A DNA stretch of 64,000 bases, from positions 69,624,136 through 69,688,135 of the forward strand of contig CM064867.1 of assembly GCA_032719365.1 (NCBI GenBank), in the 5' to 3' direction. Each line of letters opens with the position of its first letter. The first letter of the stretch is position 1. Origin of the DNA: Prinsepia uniflora. Its lineage: Eukaryota; Streptophyta; Magnoliopsida; Rosales; Rosaceae. Made by a program: the position numbers and the translations under genes. The notes under the pieces are model-generated. The model was given only the letters and a program-made list of their open reading frames with translations, searched no databases and was not told the origin of the DNA. This document shows positions 47,686-59,781 of the stretch, in pieces.

Positions 47686-47962
47686 TGACGTCATCCGTTG
47701 ACGTCATCAGCTGACATCACTACTGACGTGACGTTAGCCTAACATCTGACAGTCTGACAGTCTCACATGCTAACGTCACCACTGCCACGTGTTTCTAACA
47801 TCTCTAACACACTGCCACGAGGCACCACTTTACTGGTCAACGTGGTTTGAAAATGCTGACGTGGACCTGCCAGGTCAGCTGCCACATAGCCCTGACACCC
47901 TCTGATAGCTCACCAGGTGGCACCAACCGGTCTCTGCCACGTGGACTGACAAGATGACGTGG
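47686..47962. promoter_or_regulatory. Cluster of ACGT-core motifs in L6
   Basis: TGACGTCA occurs at 47686-47693 and 47699-47706, TGACATCA at 47712-47719, and TGACGTGACGT at 47724-47734. G-boxes CACGTG lie at 47786-47791 and 47938-47943, and TGACGTGG at 47955-47962. These are classic bZIP (TGA and G-box factor) target cores. A related but sparser group lies in L11 at about 59310-59550. Whether any factor binds is unknown. Confidence 0.6.
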
Positions 47963-48930
47963 CTTGTTGTCTACCTCAGACGGGTTGACCCGTTTTTCTG
48001 CAACGGATCGTTCGACCTGGTTTCCAAACTTGACTCGTTCTTAACCGTTTCTCAGCCAAAATCTATCGTTCTTTCAGTAATCTCACCATCTTTCACCCAG
48101 AAACCTACATACAGACTCAAAAAAACCAAAACTTACCTAAAATCACTTGGCCAAGATCGATCCTTCACAGCCAAACTTTGAACCACCACCCAGGGTTGTC
48201 CAGTGGTCCACTACCTTCCTTTTCTGTTCGCAACAGCTAGTGGAGGATCACAGAACACGACCAAGGTTTCAGAACGGGTCTTAGATGTCCAAAAAACAAA
48301 AACAAAAAATCCAACCAAAAGGGCTTACGAGTTTTACCTAGTTTTCACGGCTAGTCAGCTCCTCCGTGGCTTCGCTGTCCTTTACCCTCACGTCTGTCTC
48401 TCCCTCACACTCAGCCTCACTCTCAGTCTCTCTATGGCCCTCAAACCAGAACAAAAAAAAGGTAAAATAGGGAGGAGTTTCAGGTGGATGAACAAAGGAA
48501 ATGGGATAGATGCGATGCATGAATTAAATAAAATGGGCCATAGGGTGGGTGACAAGTGTCACTCATCCTATGTTCCCAAAACAAATTTTTTTGGGTCCCA
48601 CAATTCAAACACAAAAAGTCAACTCCTCGCAAAACGTGCAATCTTAAATAGTACGTTAAACCGTTCTTGACTCGTAACTTTCCCATACGAGGTCCGATTT
48701 CGATGTGTCGCTTGTCTATGGACTCGTATCGTCTCGATCTACGTAATGGACCTTGATCCACGTGTAATTGACCTCTCGGGTCAAAAGTTAACTTTTTACC
48801 CGTCTAGAGGCAAAATTGTCATTTCACCCCGATCGTTCGATAATTGTTTATTAATTCCCGATTAATCCTCGATAATCCGCAATTAATTCTTAATTAATCC
48901 CCTAGATTTGGGATGGGTCGTTATAGTTTA

Positions 48931-51900
48931 AGTCTGTATTTATGAGATCATTGAGTATTTTGGGGTTGACATCTTAGAGTTTGACTCATTTGGCTTTGAG
49001 GAAATTGATGAGCTTCATCGACACTAATCAAGATGAGCGGTTGTTGCCCACTAGGTGGCGGCGGTGGTGACGAGCGGGGGAAGCAGAGTCGTACTTGAGC
49101 TTGGCATCGACATCATCGACAGAATCCTAGGTTTTGGATTCCGGCTTCGGAGAGGGTTTCAGTGGCTTCTCCTCTCGTGGCTCTAAGAGGTTCCCATGGG
49201 ACTTTGGAATTTGAAATCCAAAGTTCCTTCAAAGCTGAGATTGCAATGGAGAATTTAGGATTTGGTAAATTTTGTTTTGGAAAATGAAAATTGAGTGCTA
49301 AATTTTTGAGGATTCAATGATATTATGATGAAGCTACGAGGTTTCAAAGTTCTTGAGGTTTCAAAGAAATTTTTGAGGTTACGAATGTATTATGAAGATA
49401 ATCAAAATTAAGAAAGAAGATTGAGGAAGAAGATGCAGTTATAACTAAAATGACCAAAATACTTCGTTATACAACTATTTTAAATGACGTTAAACATGAT
49501 GTTTGTTAAATTGTACAACATTTTTTACTATGTATCTATTTCTAGTATACACACATAAGCAAATTGTAATTTTTTGCATATTTTAAAATTAACTAATCGT
49601 ATTCTGTTGCATTTAGTCTAATAAGCCAAGATTTTATTATGTAACAAGTTGGGCAACTCACTGCATGGAGTGAATGAGGAGATAGGTGGCTGACAATAGA
49701 AAAGAGAAGGGTTATCATAGACAGAATGATTTGATGGGTTTAAGAGTGCATCATCTTATTGTGACTTTCGTAGGGGATTCAGTGGCCGTTGGATTTATAT
49801 CAGAGGGTGGGAATTGCGTCACAGTGTGGCAAAGAAAAGATTGTTCGAGACTGATTAAATCTAATTTGCGATATTATTAAGATTGCTTGCCTTAAATCTA
49901 ATCGAAGAAAAGTTCCTGTGTTACGCGGGTGCATAGGAAATGACTGTGAGGTAGCACCTGAAAATCCGATATGTAAGAGAAGTGCTCTGATATAGTGACA
50001 CTATATTTCTTATTTATGTCAGTTCCAATATTTGTAGAAATTATTAACCATTTTATCATCGAATATGTTTTACAAAATGAAGTTTTTAAAGTAATGATGA
50101 ACTTTAATAATATTTTGTTGGAATATAAAAAAACCACACACTAAAATTTTTTATTATTTAAAAAAGTTACGGATAAAATTGTCTAAAGCATCATTAATTT
50201 TAGGGAAAAAAAAAACAATAACTGAGTTTATTTTAAAAAGGCCTTATAGTCAGATCATAGCATTATATATTAAGAAATTATTAATATATATGTAGCATGA
50301 GACCTATGTAAAGATTGTGCTCCGTGAAGGCGCGTATGAGCGTAGATTGTCAATTTCGGTGCTTGTCACGAATTGTTTACTTAGCTAATTGATGTTCTTT
50401 GCTACGTGTCAGTGACAAGTTGTACTTCGATTTTGTGGTGGCTCTGGTCATGGTATTATCTGTAGGAAGATTGCAGATCCAATGATGAATGAGAAGTGAG
50501 GAAGTTAGGGAATTGAAAATGATTAAAATTTTTGGAGCTGGGAACTTTAGTTGATTTTAGTTGATGTCAGCTAAGAACATGCCTGAGGTACAAGAAGAGC
50601 AGCGCAAGAAGAGAGGCTTTTTTTTTTTTTTTTCTTCTCATGCTAATTATCTTGAATTAAAAGATAAATCAATGTAGCATATAGGGATATGTATGCATAG
50701 CATAGCACTATAGCAGTCCCCCACATCAAATCAAATTTAATGGTATTATTGCCTACATAACATAATATTTTTCTGAATCAGTAGGCTACTTTAAAAACAA
50801 ATTTTTCTTTACCAAAAAACATTTATATATTTTCTGAGTCATCATTACATATATGCAGATGTAGTCACTAGTCAGAGAGATATGCTTCCCGGCCGCTTGA
50901 CAAAATCAAATTGCTAGCTAGCTAGCTGCGACGGAATTACAAATTTTTATATGAGGGACAGAATCAATTAATATTATTAATTAAATAATACGTGTGCATT
51001 CCACTTGGACTATACACACTATTATTTTGATTTATGGAATAATTTATATATAAAATATTATAATTAAAATTTATTATTTTTTAAATATTTATTTTAAGAT
51101 TATTTTTGCAAAAAAAATTGACATTTTAGAGATCATTTAAACGTCTATGTATATTACATAATTCAACGGTGTTGATAATTAGGAAGAACATTTTGATTAG
51201 CGGTTCATTTATTTTCCACATATGGAAAACTAAATTATCTCCAGTTTTTATTTTTTATTTTTTGTATAATTGAACTTGAAATGAATATTTATGATACGAG
51301 CAATTCTGATTATATATATATTAATGCCTCATTAAATCACAAGAGTAGTACGATGAAATACCACCCTTTTGATTTATCAAATTTTGTTTGTACATATATC
51401 ATAATTAGAACTATTCATTCTCTAAATCGTTATGTCATGATTATCTCCATAAAAAATAACAAAATTATGAGGTCATTTCATTATATATATATAGAATAAA
51501 TCAATAATAATTTGATAAAAATTAAGATTTTTATGAAAAATCGATTATTTAGTTGATATATATGAGTGATTAAATGATCTCCAATTTTATTAAATTTTTG
51601 TATAAATGATCTTGAATTTATTGAGTTATCCTTAAATGAGACTAATCCTAAACCGAACATATGGTGTAAGCACTATTATGATTGCTATTCTTTTTTTTTT
51701 TACCTCACAATCGCATTCATATGCATGTGTATGTACTTTTGTTTCTTTACACTCATTTGCTCGACTTCGTAACATACCCAACTAGATTGGGTTGGGTATT
51801 TGTAGGAACTTGCATTTGTGGTTTTTATTGTTGTTTACACTCAAAAAAATCCTCTTTGGGCCGAAGATAATGGCTCACGAAAATTAAAGGTCCAAAATAG

Positions 51901-52335
51901 AGAAATAAGTTCATTCCGAGCAGCTTTGAGCGTGGAAAAGAGAAAGTATGGGTGGTGTTGATAGAAGCGAAAAAAACAGAGGCAATAGGGAGTAATTCAA
52001 CGGGAAAAAATGGCAGCATGGGACCCATGCGAGACTCGACTCAGTAAGTTAAGAGCTCATTCATCGCCAATAAATATATAACAACCAAACTAACGGCTCA
52101 AAATACCGAAAATTAATCAATCAAATTTAGCAAATTGATCTCCATCATTTTATGAATCTATGAACACCTTATGGAAAAAACTACTTCATGGTTTAAAAAG
52201 TCTAACCCTTATGGAAAAAACTACTTCTTTCGACCTAGGAAATCAAGATACAGCTTCCTTTCTCACCCCTTTGAAGCATTTATGCAACTGCCTGGCTGTC
52301 TTTCTGACCGCTCTAATAGTATGTCATAATGGCTG
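48931..52335. other. AT-rich host sequence between the two nests, no gene recognised
   Basis: No frame with a recognisable product. It would join 29240 if L6 were removed. The first 400 bp are GC-richer and may be part of an old gene. A poly-T run lies at about 50618-50633. The last 100 bases (about 52239-52335) look like a decayed exon but match nothing I know. Confidence 0.4.
52167..52227. repeat. 21-bp direct repeat with 40-bp period
   Basis: CTTATGGAAAAAACTACTTC preceded by C occurs at 52167-52187 and 52207-52227. Confidence 0.8.
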
Positions 52336-52977
52336 TGTAACAACCCGAAATGTATTTAATTTGTAATTTTGGAAATTTAATGGGAAATTACCATTTTACC
52401 CTTAATGGGGGAAAATGTTGACTTTTGACTTGGGTTATATTTTGGACTTTGACCAATGCCCGTGACGTAGATCGGGATGTCAAGAGTCCGTAAACAAGCG
52501 ACACGTCAAAATCGAACGTTGGACAAAAAAGTTATGGTCACGGAAGCGTAAATGGCACTATTTACAATTCCCGGGATTTTAAACACTTAGGCTAATTTTG
52601 ATTGGATAAAATATCCTAATGGGACCCCTTGGATGAGTGATAAGTGCCACTCATCCCATTGGTGCATATCCACATAGTTTTGGATTTGATTAGGGTTCAA
52701 TGCATCATCCTTCACCACTTTATCATTTTCATTTTCAATACTCCTAAACAACTAAACACACTCAAAACTCCAGAACACACAAACCACCTTACCATCCTAT
52801 TTCTTCATCATCTCATATGTTCATCAAGGAGACTGAGTGAGAGTGAGAAAATGAGGAAGACGAGGGAAAAGCTAGCACGGCAGCGGACATGGTTAAGTTA
52901 AGAACCCGAAACCGTGTTTTGGCCCAAAAATAGGAATTGAGTTTTCGACGTTTATTAATCTAGTTGATGGACTCTAA

Positions 52978-55918
52978 TGTAACGACCCGTCCCAAATTCC
53001 ATGATTAGATTAGTGACTAATCACGATTAGTGAGGTTAATCGGTGATTAGTTACTAATCGGTGATTAGTTAGGCTAAATCGGACGAACGATGCGAAATGA
53101 CCGTTTTGCCGCTGGTGGTGGCAAAACGTTGACTTTTCATTCGGACGGTCAAATGGACTTGACCGATGACCGTGACATAGTTCGTGATGTCACGAGTTCA
53201 TAGACAGGTGGCACGTTCAATTCCGACGTTCGAGGAGGAAGTTATGACGTTCGGAAGCTTAGGGGCATTTTGGTAATTTTGGTTAAAAAGGGGCAAATGT
53301 TGACTTTTTGACCAAAAGGTCCGATGGCCGAGGGCCGAAGACCGTTACGTAGATAAGGACGATACCAATCCGTAGACAGACGGCACGTCGAATTCGGACG
53401 TTCGACGGCGAAGTTACGGTTCACGGAAGTTCCGAGATACTATTCACGGTGACGTGTTTTACGAGGCACTTTTGGACTTTAGTGGGCCCATTTGCTTTTC
53501 AGCAACCAATGAATGAGTGACAAGTGTCACCCATCCACTGGGCACCATTTCACATACATGCATCCAACCATAACCGTGCATCCCATTTCCATGTTTTCCC
53601 AATCCAAACCGATCTCCTTACCACCCCAAATCCAAACCTTCAACCATTTGGAGGCCCAGAGAGTGAGAGGAGTGAAGATTGATGATGGTGGCCGGTCTGG
53701 ACGGCGCCACCGTGCTCGGTGAAGGCCCAACCCGAACGGGTACCCGGTAAGCCCCAAAATTCCTCTTACTTTGATTTGGTTATTATGGTCGATTTTGGTT
53801 GATTAGGTTAGGCTTATTAGATGGTTAGGAGGGTTTTAGGATGTTTTTGGACTGCTGTGGATGGCCCCGAAGCCCGGGGGGCAATCGGACATTTTGGGCC
53901 GTGAGGGAGGAATCGAAGGAGGTGGATTTTGGGTGTTTTAGCTAGTTTGGTTAATTGGAATGGGTAGGAAATGAGAAAATAGGAATTTAGGAATTAAAAT
54001 GGAAGAAAACGGATGAAAAATGAGGATTGTAGGACCCTGGACCGGTCACGCCGGTCCAGTTGCAGGAACGAACCGGACCGGCCGGTCTGAACCGGCCGTC
54101 GAGAGGTTGAAGAAGCACTGTTCACAGGCACGTGGCTCCCACGCGCAGCCACTTCAGGCGGCTCGTCCGGGCGCGTGGGGGAGATTTTGGGGAAGGTTCC
54201 AACATACGAAATCATCTATTCGATGTAACGAACATTTTGGGACTGGTTTCGAGTCGATCGGATACCGTCTCGATATGTTTCGGGGCATCGAAAGGTTTAG
54301 GTTCGGTTTTAAAAATAGTTAGAAATTCCGGAAAATTACGGGGCTTTAGTGAGGGGTTATATAAGTAGTTAGCAACCCTCTAAATTAATTTGGACAGGTT
54401 TGGAAGTCCCGGTGACGGTGATCGGCTCGGGGAGCCGTATGGCACGCGTATCGAGGCGCGGCTTCGGACGGTCTGTGAGTGGACCTTGTTTTCTAAATTG
54501 GTGCATGCATAAATGTTAATTATATGTTTTAAATACTTTTTTGTGTTTCCATGAGTGCATTTGGATGTGTGGTTACGTATATGCACGTATTTCGAGGTTT
54601 CGGCCCTATACGGTGCCTATACGGGGCTGTATGTCTTTATTGGTCTAAATGAAATGATTGTTGATTTCCAAATGGATTATGAATATGATTTTATGAGTTT
54701 GATTTGGATATTTGTAAATTATATGGTTTCACGTATTTCGAGGCAATTTATGTGCTTGCACGTAAATCGAGATTTTCTGGTTTTACACTGATTTTCCATT
54801 CTTGTGGTTTTGGATATGATTTCATGAAATGATTTTGGATTTGAAAAGGTAATTCTCGGACTTGAGGTCCATTTGATTTACGGAATCGGGCCGGAGGCCC
54901 AGTTGGTTTACGATTCGGACTTGAGGTCCAGTTTCTATGTGGATTCGGGCCTAGGGCCCAATTATGTATTACAAATGGTTTTTATGGTTCATGATGGTTT
55001 ATGGGAACCGGCATGAACCCTTGAAATGGATTTACGGGTTTTGACGGTTTATGGGAACCGGCATGAACCCATGAAAAGATTTTATGGTTCATGACGGCTT
55101 ATGGGGGCCGGGCATGAATCCTTGAAAGGTTTCAAGAATGATTTCAAAAGGTTTTTCATATTCCATCCTTTATATATGATTGTCTCCTCCGGGGAGGGTC
55201 GTTGGCCTGGGTGGACCCCGGAGTAGTCACGAAGCACTGACTGAGTGGAGTCTCCCCCCAGTTGGGTTCCTTACTCTCAGGAAGGGCATGGTTCATTACC
55301 TTCAGGGAGGGTCATTGATCTACGGACATTGACCTGGGTGGACCCTGGAAAGACTTGGGTTTGAGACCCCGGTTAGCACACGTGTAGCTCTATTTCACCG
55401 TGACAGGTTCTGGATATGAATATAATGGATAAACATGATTTCAATGGGTTTGGAAAATTGTGTTTATAACGATAAATGGATTTGGGCTGAGATCCCACAT
55501 ATGTTTACTATGTTCTGGTTTTCTGTAAATTGGTTTTGGGCAGGAGCCCGTGTGACTTGTACTTACGGAACTTGGGGTTGTGACCCTATTTATGGATGTT
55601 TTAACATATATGATTGGATAAATGGTTTTACTATGCATGCATGCTTTTTAGTGGAGGGTATAAAGGTCTTTGATGAAATGTTTTTATAAATTCTTTATTT
55701 TTGTCCACTCACAGTCTTTCTGTTTTTAATACCCTTCAGGTTGGATACGGTGTGGACTGTAGCAGAGATCGAGATATCACATACCTCATCCGGATCTTGG
55801 CGTACTCTGATAGCCCGAGAGGGCAAAGGTCGGAAATATCCCTTGTCTGACACTTCGTGTCAGACGGGAGCAGGGTCATCCCGCACTAATCCCGGAGGGA
55901 TTGGGATGGGTCCTATCA
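52978..55918 (+). mobile_element. Solo LTR L12, inside L11
   Basis: Starts TGTAACGACCCGTCCC and ends GGGATGGGTCCTATCA. The TSD TCTAA is at 52973-52977 and 55919-55923. Length is 2,941 bp; sense is plus. It is very close to the LTRs of L10 and to L9. Hairpin words lie at 54858-54870, 54888-54900, 54917-54929 and 54947-54959, and nested hairpins at 54986-55115. GTGAGTGGAC (about 54475) and GTCCACTCACAG (about 55702) bracket them. Confidence 0.95.
54858..55115. repeat. Hairpin array in L12
   Basis: GGAC-TTGAG-GTCC (54858-54870 and 54917-54929) alternates with GGGCC-GGA-GGCCC (54888-54900) and GGGCC-TAG-GGCCC (54947-54959). The third arm base pair is A-T in one type and G-C in the other. Then follow three larger nested hairpins with outer arms GGTTCATG/CATGAACC (first at 54986-55019). 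Confidence 0.88.
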
Positions 55919-56236
55919 TCTAACCTATTCTAGGGACTAAGGCGATCTCAGTGGGCTTGATTTCGAGGAAGGAGGTGGCCGGAGTTGACCGGAAAACCAG
56001 TTGGAAATTCTCGGCTACTGTTCATCAATCCAATATATGTTTTTTGTACGATTTTCATGTTTTTTATTAGAGGGATTGATTGTTGGGGTTGAGACGAGTG
56101 CATAGGAAGAAACCAGGACAAAAATGGTTGAGAAAAAAAGATTTTAGGATCGGGTCGGGTCGCAGGTTTGGGTAACCCGTTTACAGGGATCTGACGAGAG
56201 GATAGGGCTGATGACATCATCAACTGACGTCAATAA

Positions 56237-59200
56237 TGTCAGGACCCACCCCGGTTTCACCCCGAAACCCGAGGTAAATCCCGCTCCCGTCTGACTCCCC
56301 GACACAACACCCAAGTAAAACTCACTCAAACCCAGTCAGACGCAGGAGTAATGAAACAAAATATCCCGAAGTTATCGTTTACAGAGCATAGTAAAAAAAA
56401 CGATAATTTACACGCACACGGAAGACTTTAAACTATTTCGGGATCCCTCACGTCACTTCTTTGCCTCGGACACTGCCTCGATGTCAAGACCCCGCGCTAG
56501 CTCCACAACCTGGAGGGCAAGTTAAAACAGAAGATGTGAGTTGACCATAATAACAGAAAGGTTTCTAAAACCATTTATCAAAAACCGAGTTTAACCCTCC
56601 GTTTTGAAAACTACATGCATAACCACCAGTTGTTAACACAGTTATAAATCAATGTTCACAAAACTTCCAAAACATCATAAGAAACAGAAACACTATAAAA
56701 CAGTTATGGAAAACATGGCATGAGTATCAAAACCCGAAGCATAAACCATAAAACTCAAATCATCATTTCCCAATCAAACCTGCTGGACCTATCCGAGTCT
56801 TTAAACTCCCGAGTCTTTAAACTCAATCCAGGCCTTAATCATATCCGAGTCTTTAAACTCCCGAGTCTTTAAACTCAAGGCCTACGGGGGAAATCAATAT
56901 ATCTGAGTCTTTAAACTCCCGAGTCTTTAAACTCAATCCGGGTCTTTAAACCCAATCCGGCCGGTCCCCCGTCACATATATCCGGGTCTTTAAACCCAAT
57001 ATCCAGATCCAGCAAATCCAATCCCAAAATCATTGAAAACCATTTACCAATCCACATCCAAACCCGAATTCGAAATCACTGGTTCGATACCCTTCCGGCA
57101 TCCAGAACCGTCATTCCGAACCCAAATCCGGAATCCACTTTCCAACTTTACATCCAAACTTCGCTTTCCGAAAATCATTTAATTGCTAAATCATGTTTCA
57201 AAATCCCTTTGTAAACAATCAAACTAGTTATCCTTTAAAAAGCCCAAAACCCTGGCATTTTACTCAGAACTCGACATTTCTCATAAAACGTGCAATAACG
57301 TAAAACCAACCAAAACATATTCGATAAACATAGAATAATGATTAAAACCATAAAACAATTATAGAAAACAGTTATGCATGCTCGAGTTTAGAGAAGGGGT
57401 CCACTCACAGTACTGAGCCCTACTCGCGTCTCGAACGTCCAGCACGTTCCTCGGCTTCCTCGGGAAATCCCGATCCTGTCAACAATCACCAAATTACGTC
57501 ACTAACACGTTCACGAAAGTATACCTAAATTCCCTCAAAATTCCCCGAATCCTAAACGTAAGAACCCGGGACCCTAAACCTTCACCCTCGCGGAACTAAA
57601 CTCAAACGACGTCCGCACAACCCGAAACCACTTCCATTGAACTCACCAGAACTCCTAGACCAAAAACTATGTTGACCGTTTTCCCCATCGCCGTCGCACG
57701 CGCCCCCACGCGCCGCCCAAAGTGGCTGCGCGTGGCCCTCACGCGCCTGCTACAGTGCACCGTCTTCCTCAGACGAACCCGGTTCGGCACAGTGGTCTGC
57801 AACTCAGACCGGCGTGCACGGTTCTTCTTCTTCCGTCCACCAAAACGGCTCCTTTCTTCACCAACAGCATCGTCCAGGCCAACCCTACTGATTCCCCAAC
57901 TCCATTCACCTCGACACTGTCCCTATCCCGTCGACTGAACTCGAAACCAGACGGCCAAACTCCCCCTGTTTCACGATCCAGCCACCCCGTTCACCTCCCT
58001 TCACGGTGGCTTCACCAAACTCTTCCCTGGACCTCACTGAACCTAAACCAACCCTCCTAGACCTTTGACTCAGCCCCAAACTCGACGACTTTGGGTTCGA
58101 ACATCACGGCAAAACAGAGCACCAGAGTGCCTGCCGTCGTTTAAGCTCCGCCGTGTACACCCCCGTCTCGGCGACCATCCCAGTCGACGCCTAGGACCCT
58201 CCTGAACCTCGCCCTGACCTCCAATTCCCTCGACTCTCACCCTAGATCCACAACTTAGCTTCTAAACCCAAACGACAAAACAGAGCAAAGAAACGGGGGT
58301 GAGGATTTACCTGTCCTCCTGTTGCCGCCGTGAGCTCAGCCGTGAGGTAGTAGCTCCTCCTGTCTTCCTCCGTCCTCTGGGCACTTCCCTTGACCTCGAG
58401 TGATCGATCACGGCTGCACCACCACCCAACTTCTCTGTTTCCTCTGGTTGTCCCCGTGAGCTCTCAACTCACACACACCACGATTCCTCACCTCCCAACC
58501 TTCTCACTAGCTCCCTCTCACTCTCCCGTCCCTCACTCACTCACCAGAACTCAGTAACCACCACAATCAGCCTCGATCACCCCTCAATTTCCCTCACAAT
58601 CTCCCTCTGTTTTCTGAACCATCACGAACACACAAACACGGGTGCACCCCAATTATTTGGGCCGTGCACACTAGAACTCACCAGAAGCCACTCCACGTGA
58701 AACACGTGCCACCAATCCTCCTCACTCTCTCACCAAATGGCTCCCTCTCAGCCGTCTATTTCCTTTCTCTGTGCACACATCCCAATGTACAGAAAGACCA
58801 AATTACCCTTCCTTTTAACTCATTTTTACGGTTTTGCCACAACTTCCTAGACCCGTATCTCTCGCCTCGTAAGTCCGATGAATACGTGCCGCCTGTCATC
58901 GAACTCAGGACGACAAGAACTATCTAACCATCCTAGGTCAACATACCAAAACCCGTTTCTACGAAAAGTCAACTATTCCCCCTAATTTACTCAAATTACG
59001 GTTATGCCCTCAACCTTCCGAACATCACAACTTCCTCCTCGGATGTCGGAATCAGGCGTGCCACCTGCCTATGGATTCGTGACATCCTAAACTACGTCCT
59101 AGTCACTGGTCAACACCCATTTAGCCACCCGAACCAAAGTCAACATTTTGCCCGAACCGGGGGCAAAATCGTCATTCTACACTTACGGACCTATCGGGAC

Positions 59201-59277
59201 CACCTAACCGCCGCTTAACCTCACTAATCCCACCTTAATCAGTCTACTAGTCCCGGCTCCCGGGACGGGTTGTTACA
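56237..59277 (-). mobile_element. Solo LTR L13, inside L11 (L1 subfamily)
   Basis: Left end TGTCAGGACCCACCCC, right end GGGACGGGTTGTTACA. The TSD AATAA is at 56232-56236 and 59278-59282. Length is 3,041 bp; sense is minus. GAGTCTTTAAACTC words lie at about 56795-56995. Its GC-rich block has GCGCGTGGCCCTCACGCGC (about 57728). The long frames near 57600-58060 lie in this GC-rich LTR part and are not credible genes. Confidence 0.94.
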
Positions 59278-59781
59278 AATAACCCTGTCAAGTTATCATA
59301 AACGTGGCCCAATAGGAGGGTGACATGTGTCACATGTCAGTGCCTAGTTAGCACTGACATGTCAATGACGTGGAACAATCAGAGGATCCTACGTGTCACT
59401 AACAAATCAATGATGTGGACCAACTGGCTGCTCACACGTGACACCTATCAGAGGTGTCAAACCTGACAACATTCAGGATTACGTCATGCTGATATCATCA
59501 ATGATGTCATCGTTGACTTTGACCTTTGACGGTGGGCGTTTATTTTGCTGACGTCAACATTGACTTTAAACCAGAAAAAGTTGACCTGCGTGTGGGGGCG
59601 GGTGAGTACGAATCTCGAGGTGGAACTAGCACCACCTTAACAATTTTGACGATCCAGATCTAATAGTGGTGGTTTTGAGTCGATCAGAAATCGTTTGATA
59701 AGTCAAATGGGGTTTAAAGCCTCAGGAAGCGTGTTTGGGACGTGTTTCCGTGCTGGGACTGTTCATGGGTTTTAGGTGTGA

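Larger units (their letters stand above)
29241..48925 (-). mobile_element. Solo LTR L6, outermost member of the nest
   Basis: Own sequence is 29241-30143 plus 46913-48925 (about 2.9 kb); the rest is later insertions. Left end TGACAGGATCCATCCC, right end GGGATGGGTCGTTATA (final CA changed to TA). Flanks are GTTCA (29236-29240) and GTTTA (48926-48930), a TSD with one transition. The decayed ends fit its place as the oldest layer. It carries a cluster of ACGT-core motifs (47686-47962). Confidence 0.85.

Noticed and set aside
48203..48670. A 155-codon frame at the right end of L6
   Set aside because: It lies in LTR sequence colinear with other copies where the frame is not kept, and includes a CT-rich low-complexity stretch.
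57602..58060. Long overlapping frames in the GC-rich part of L13
   Set aside because: They overlap in several frames on both strands within an LTR and contain no recognisable domain; GC-rich sequence gives long frames by chance.
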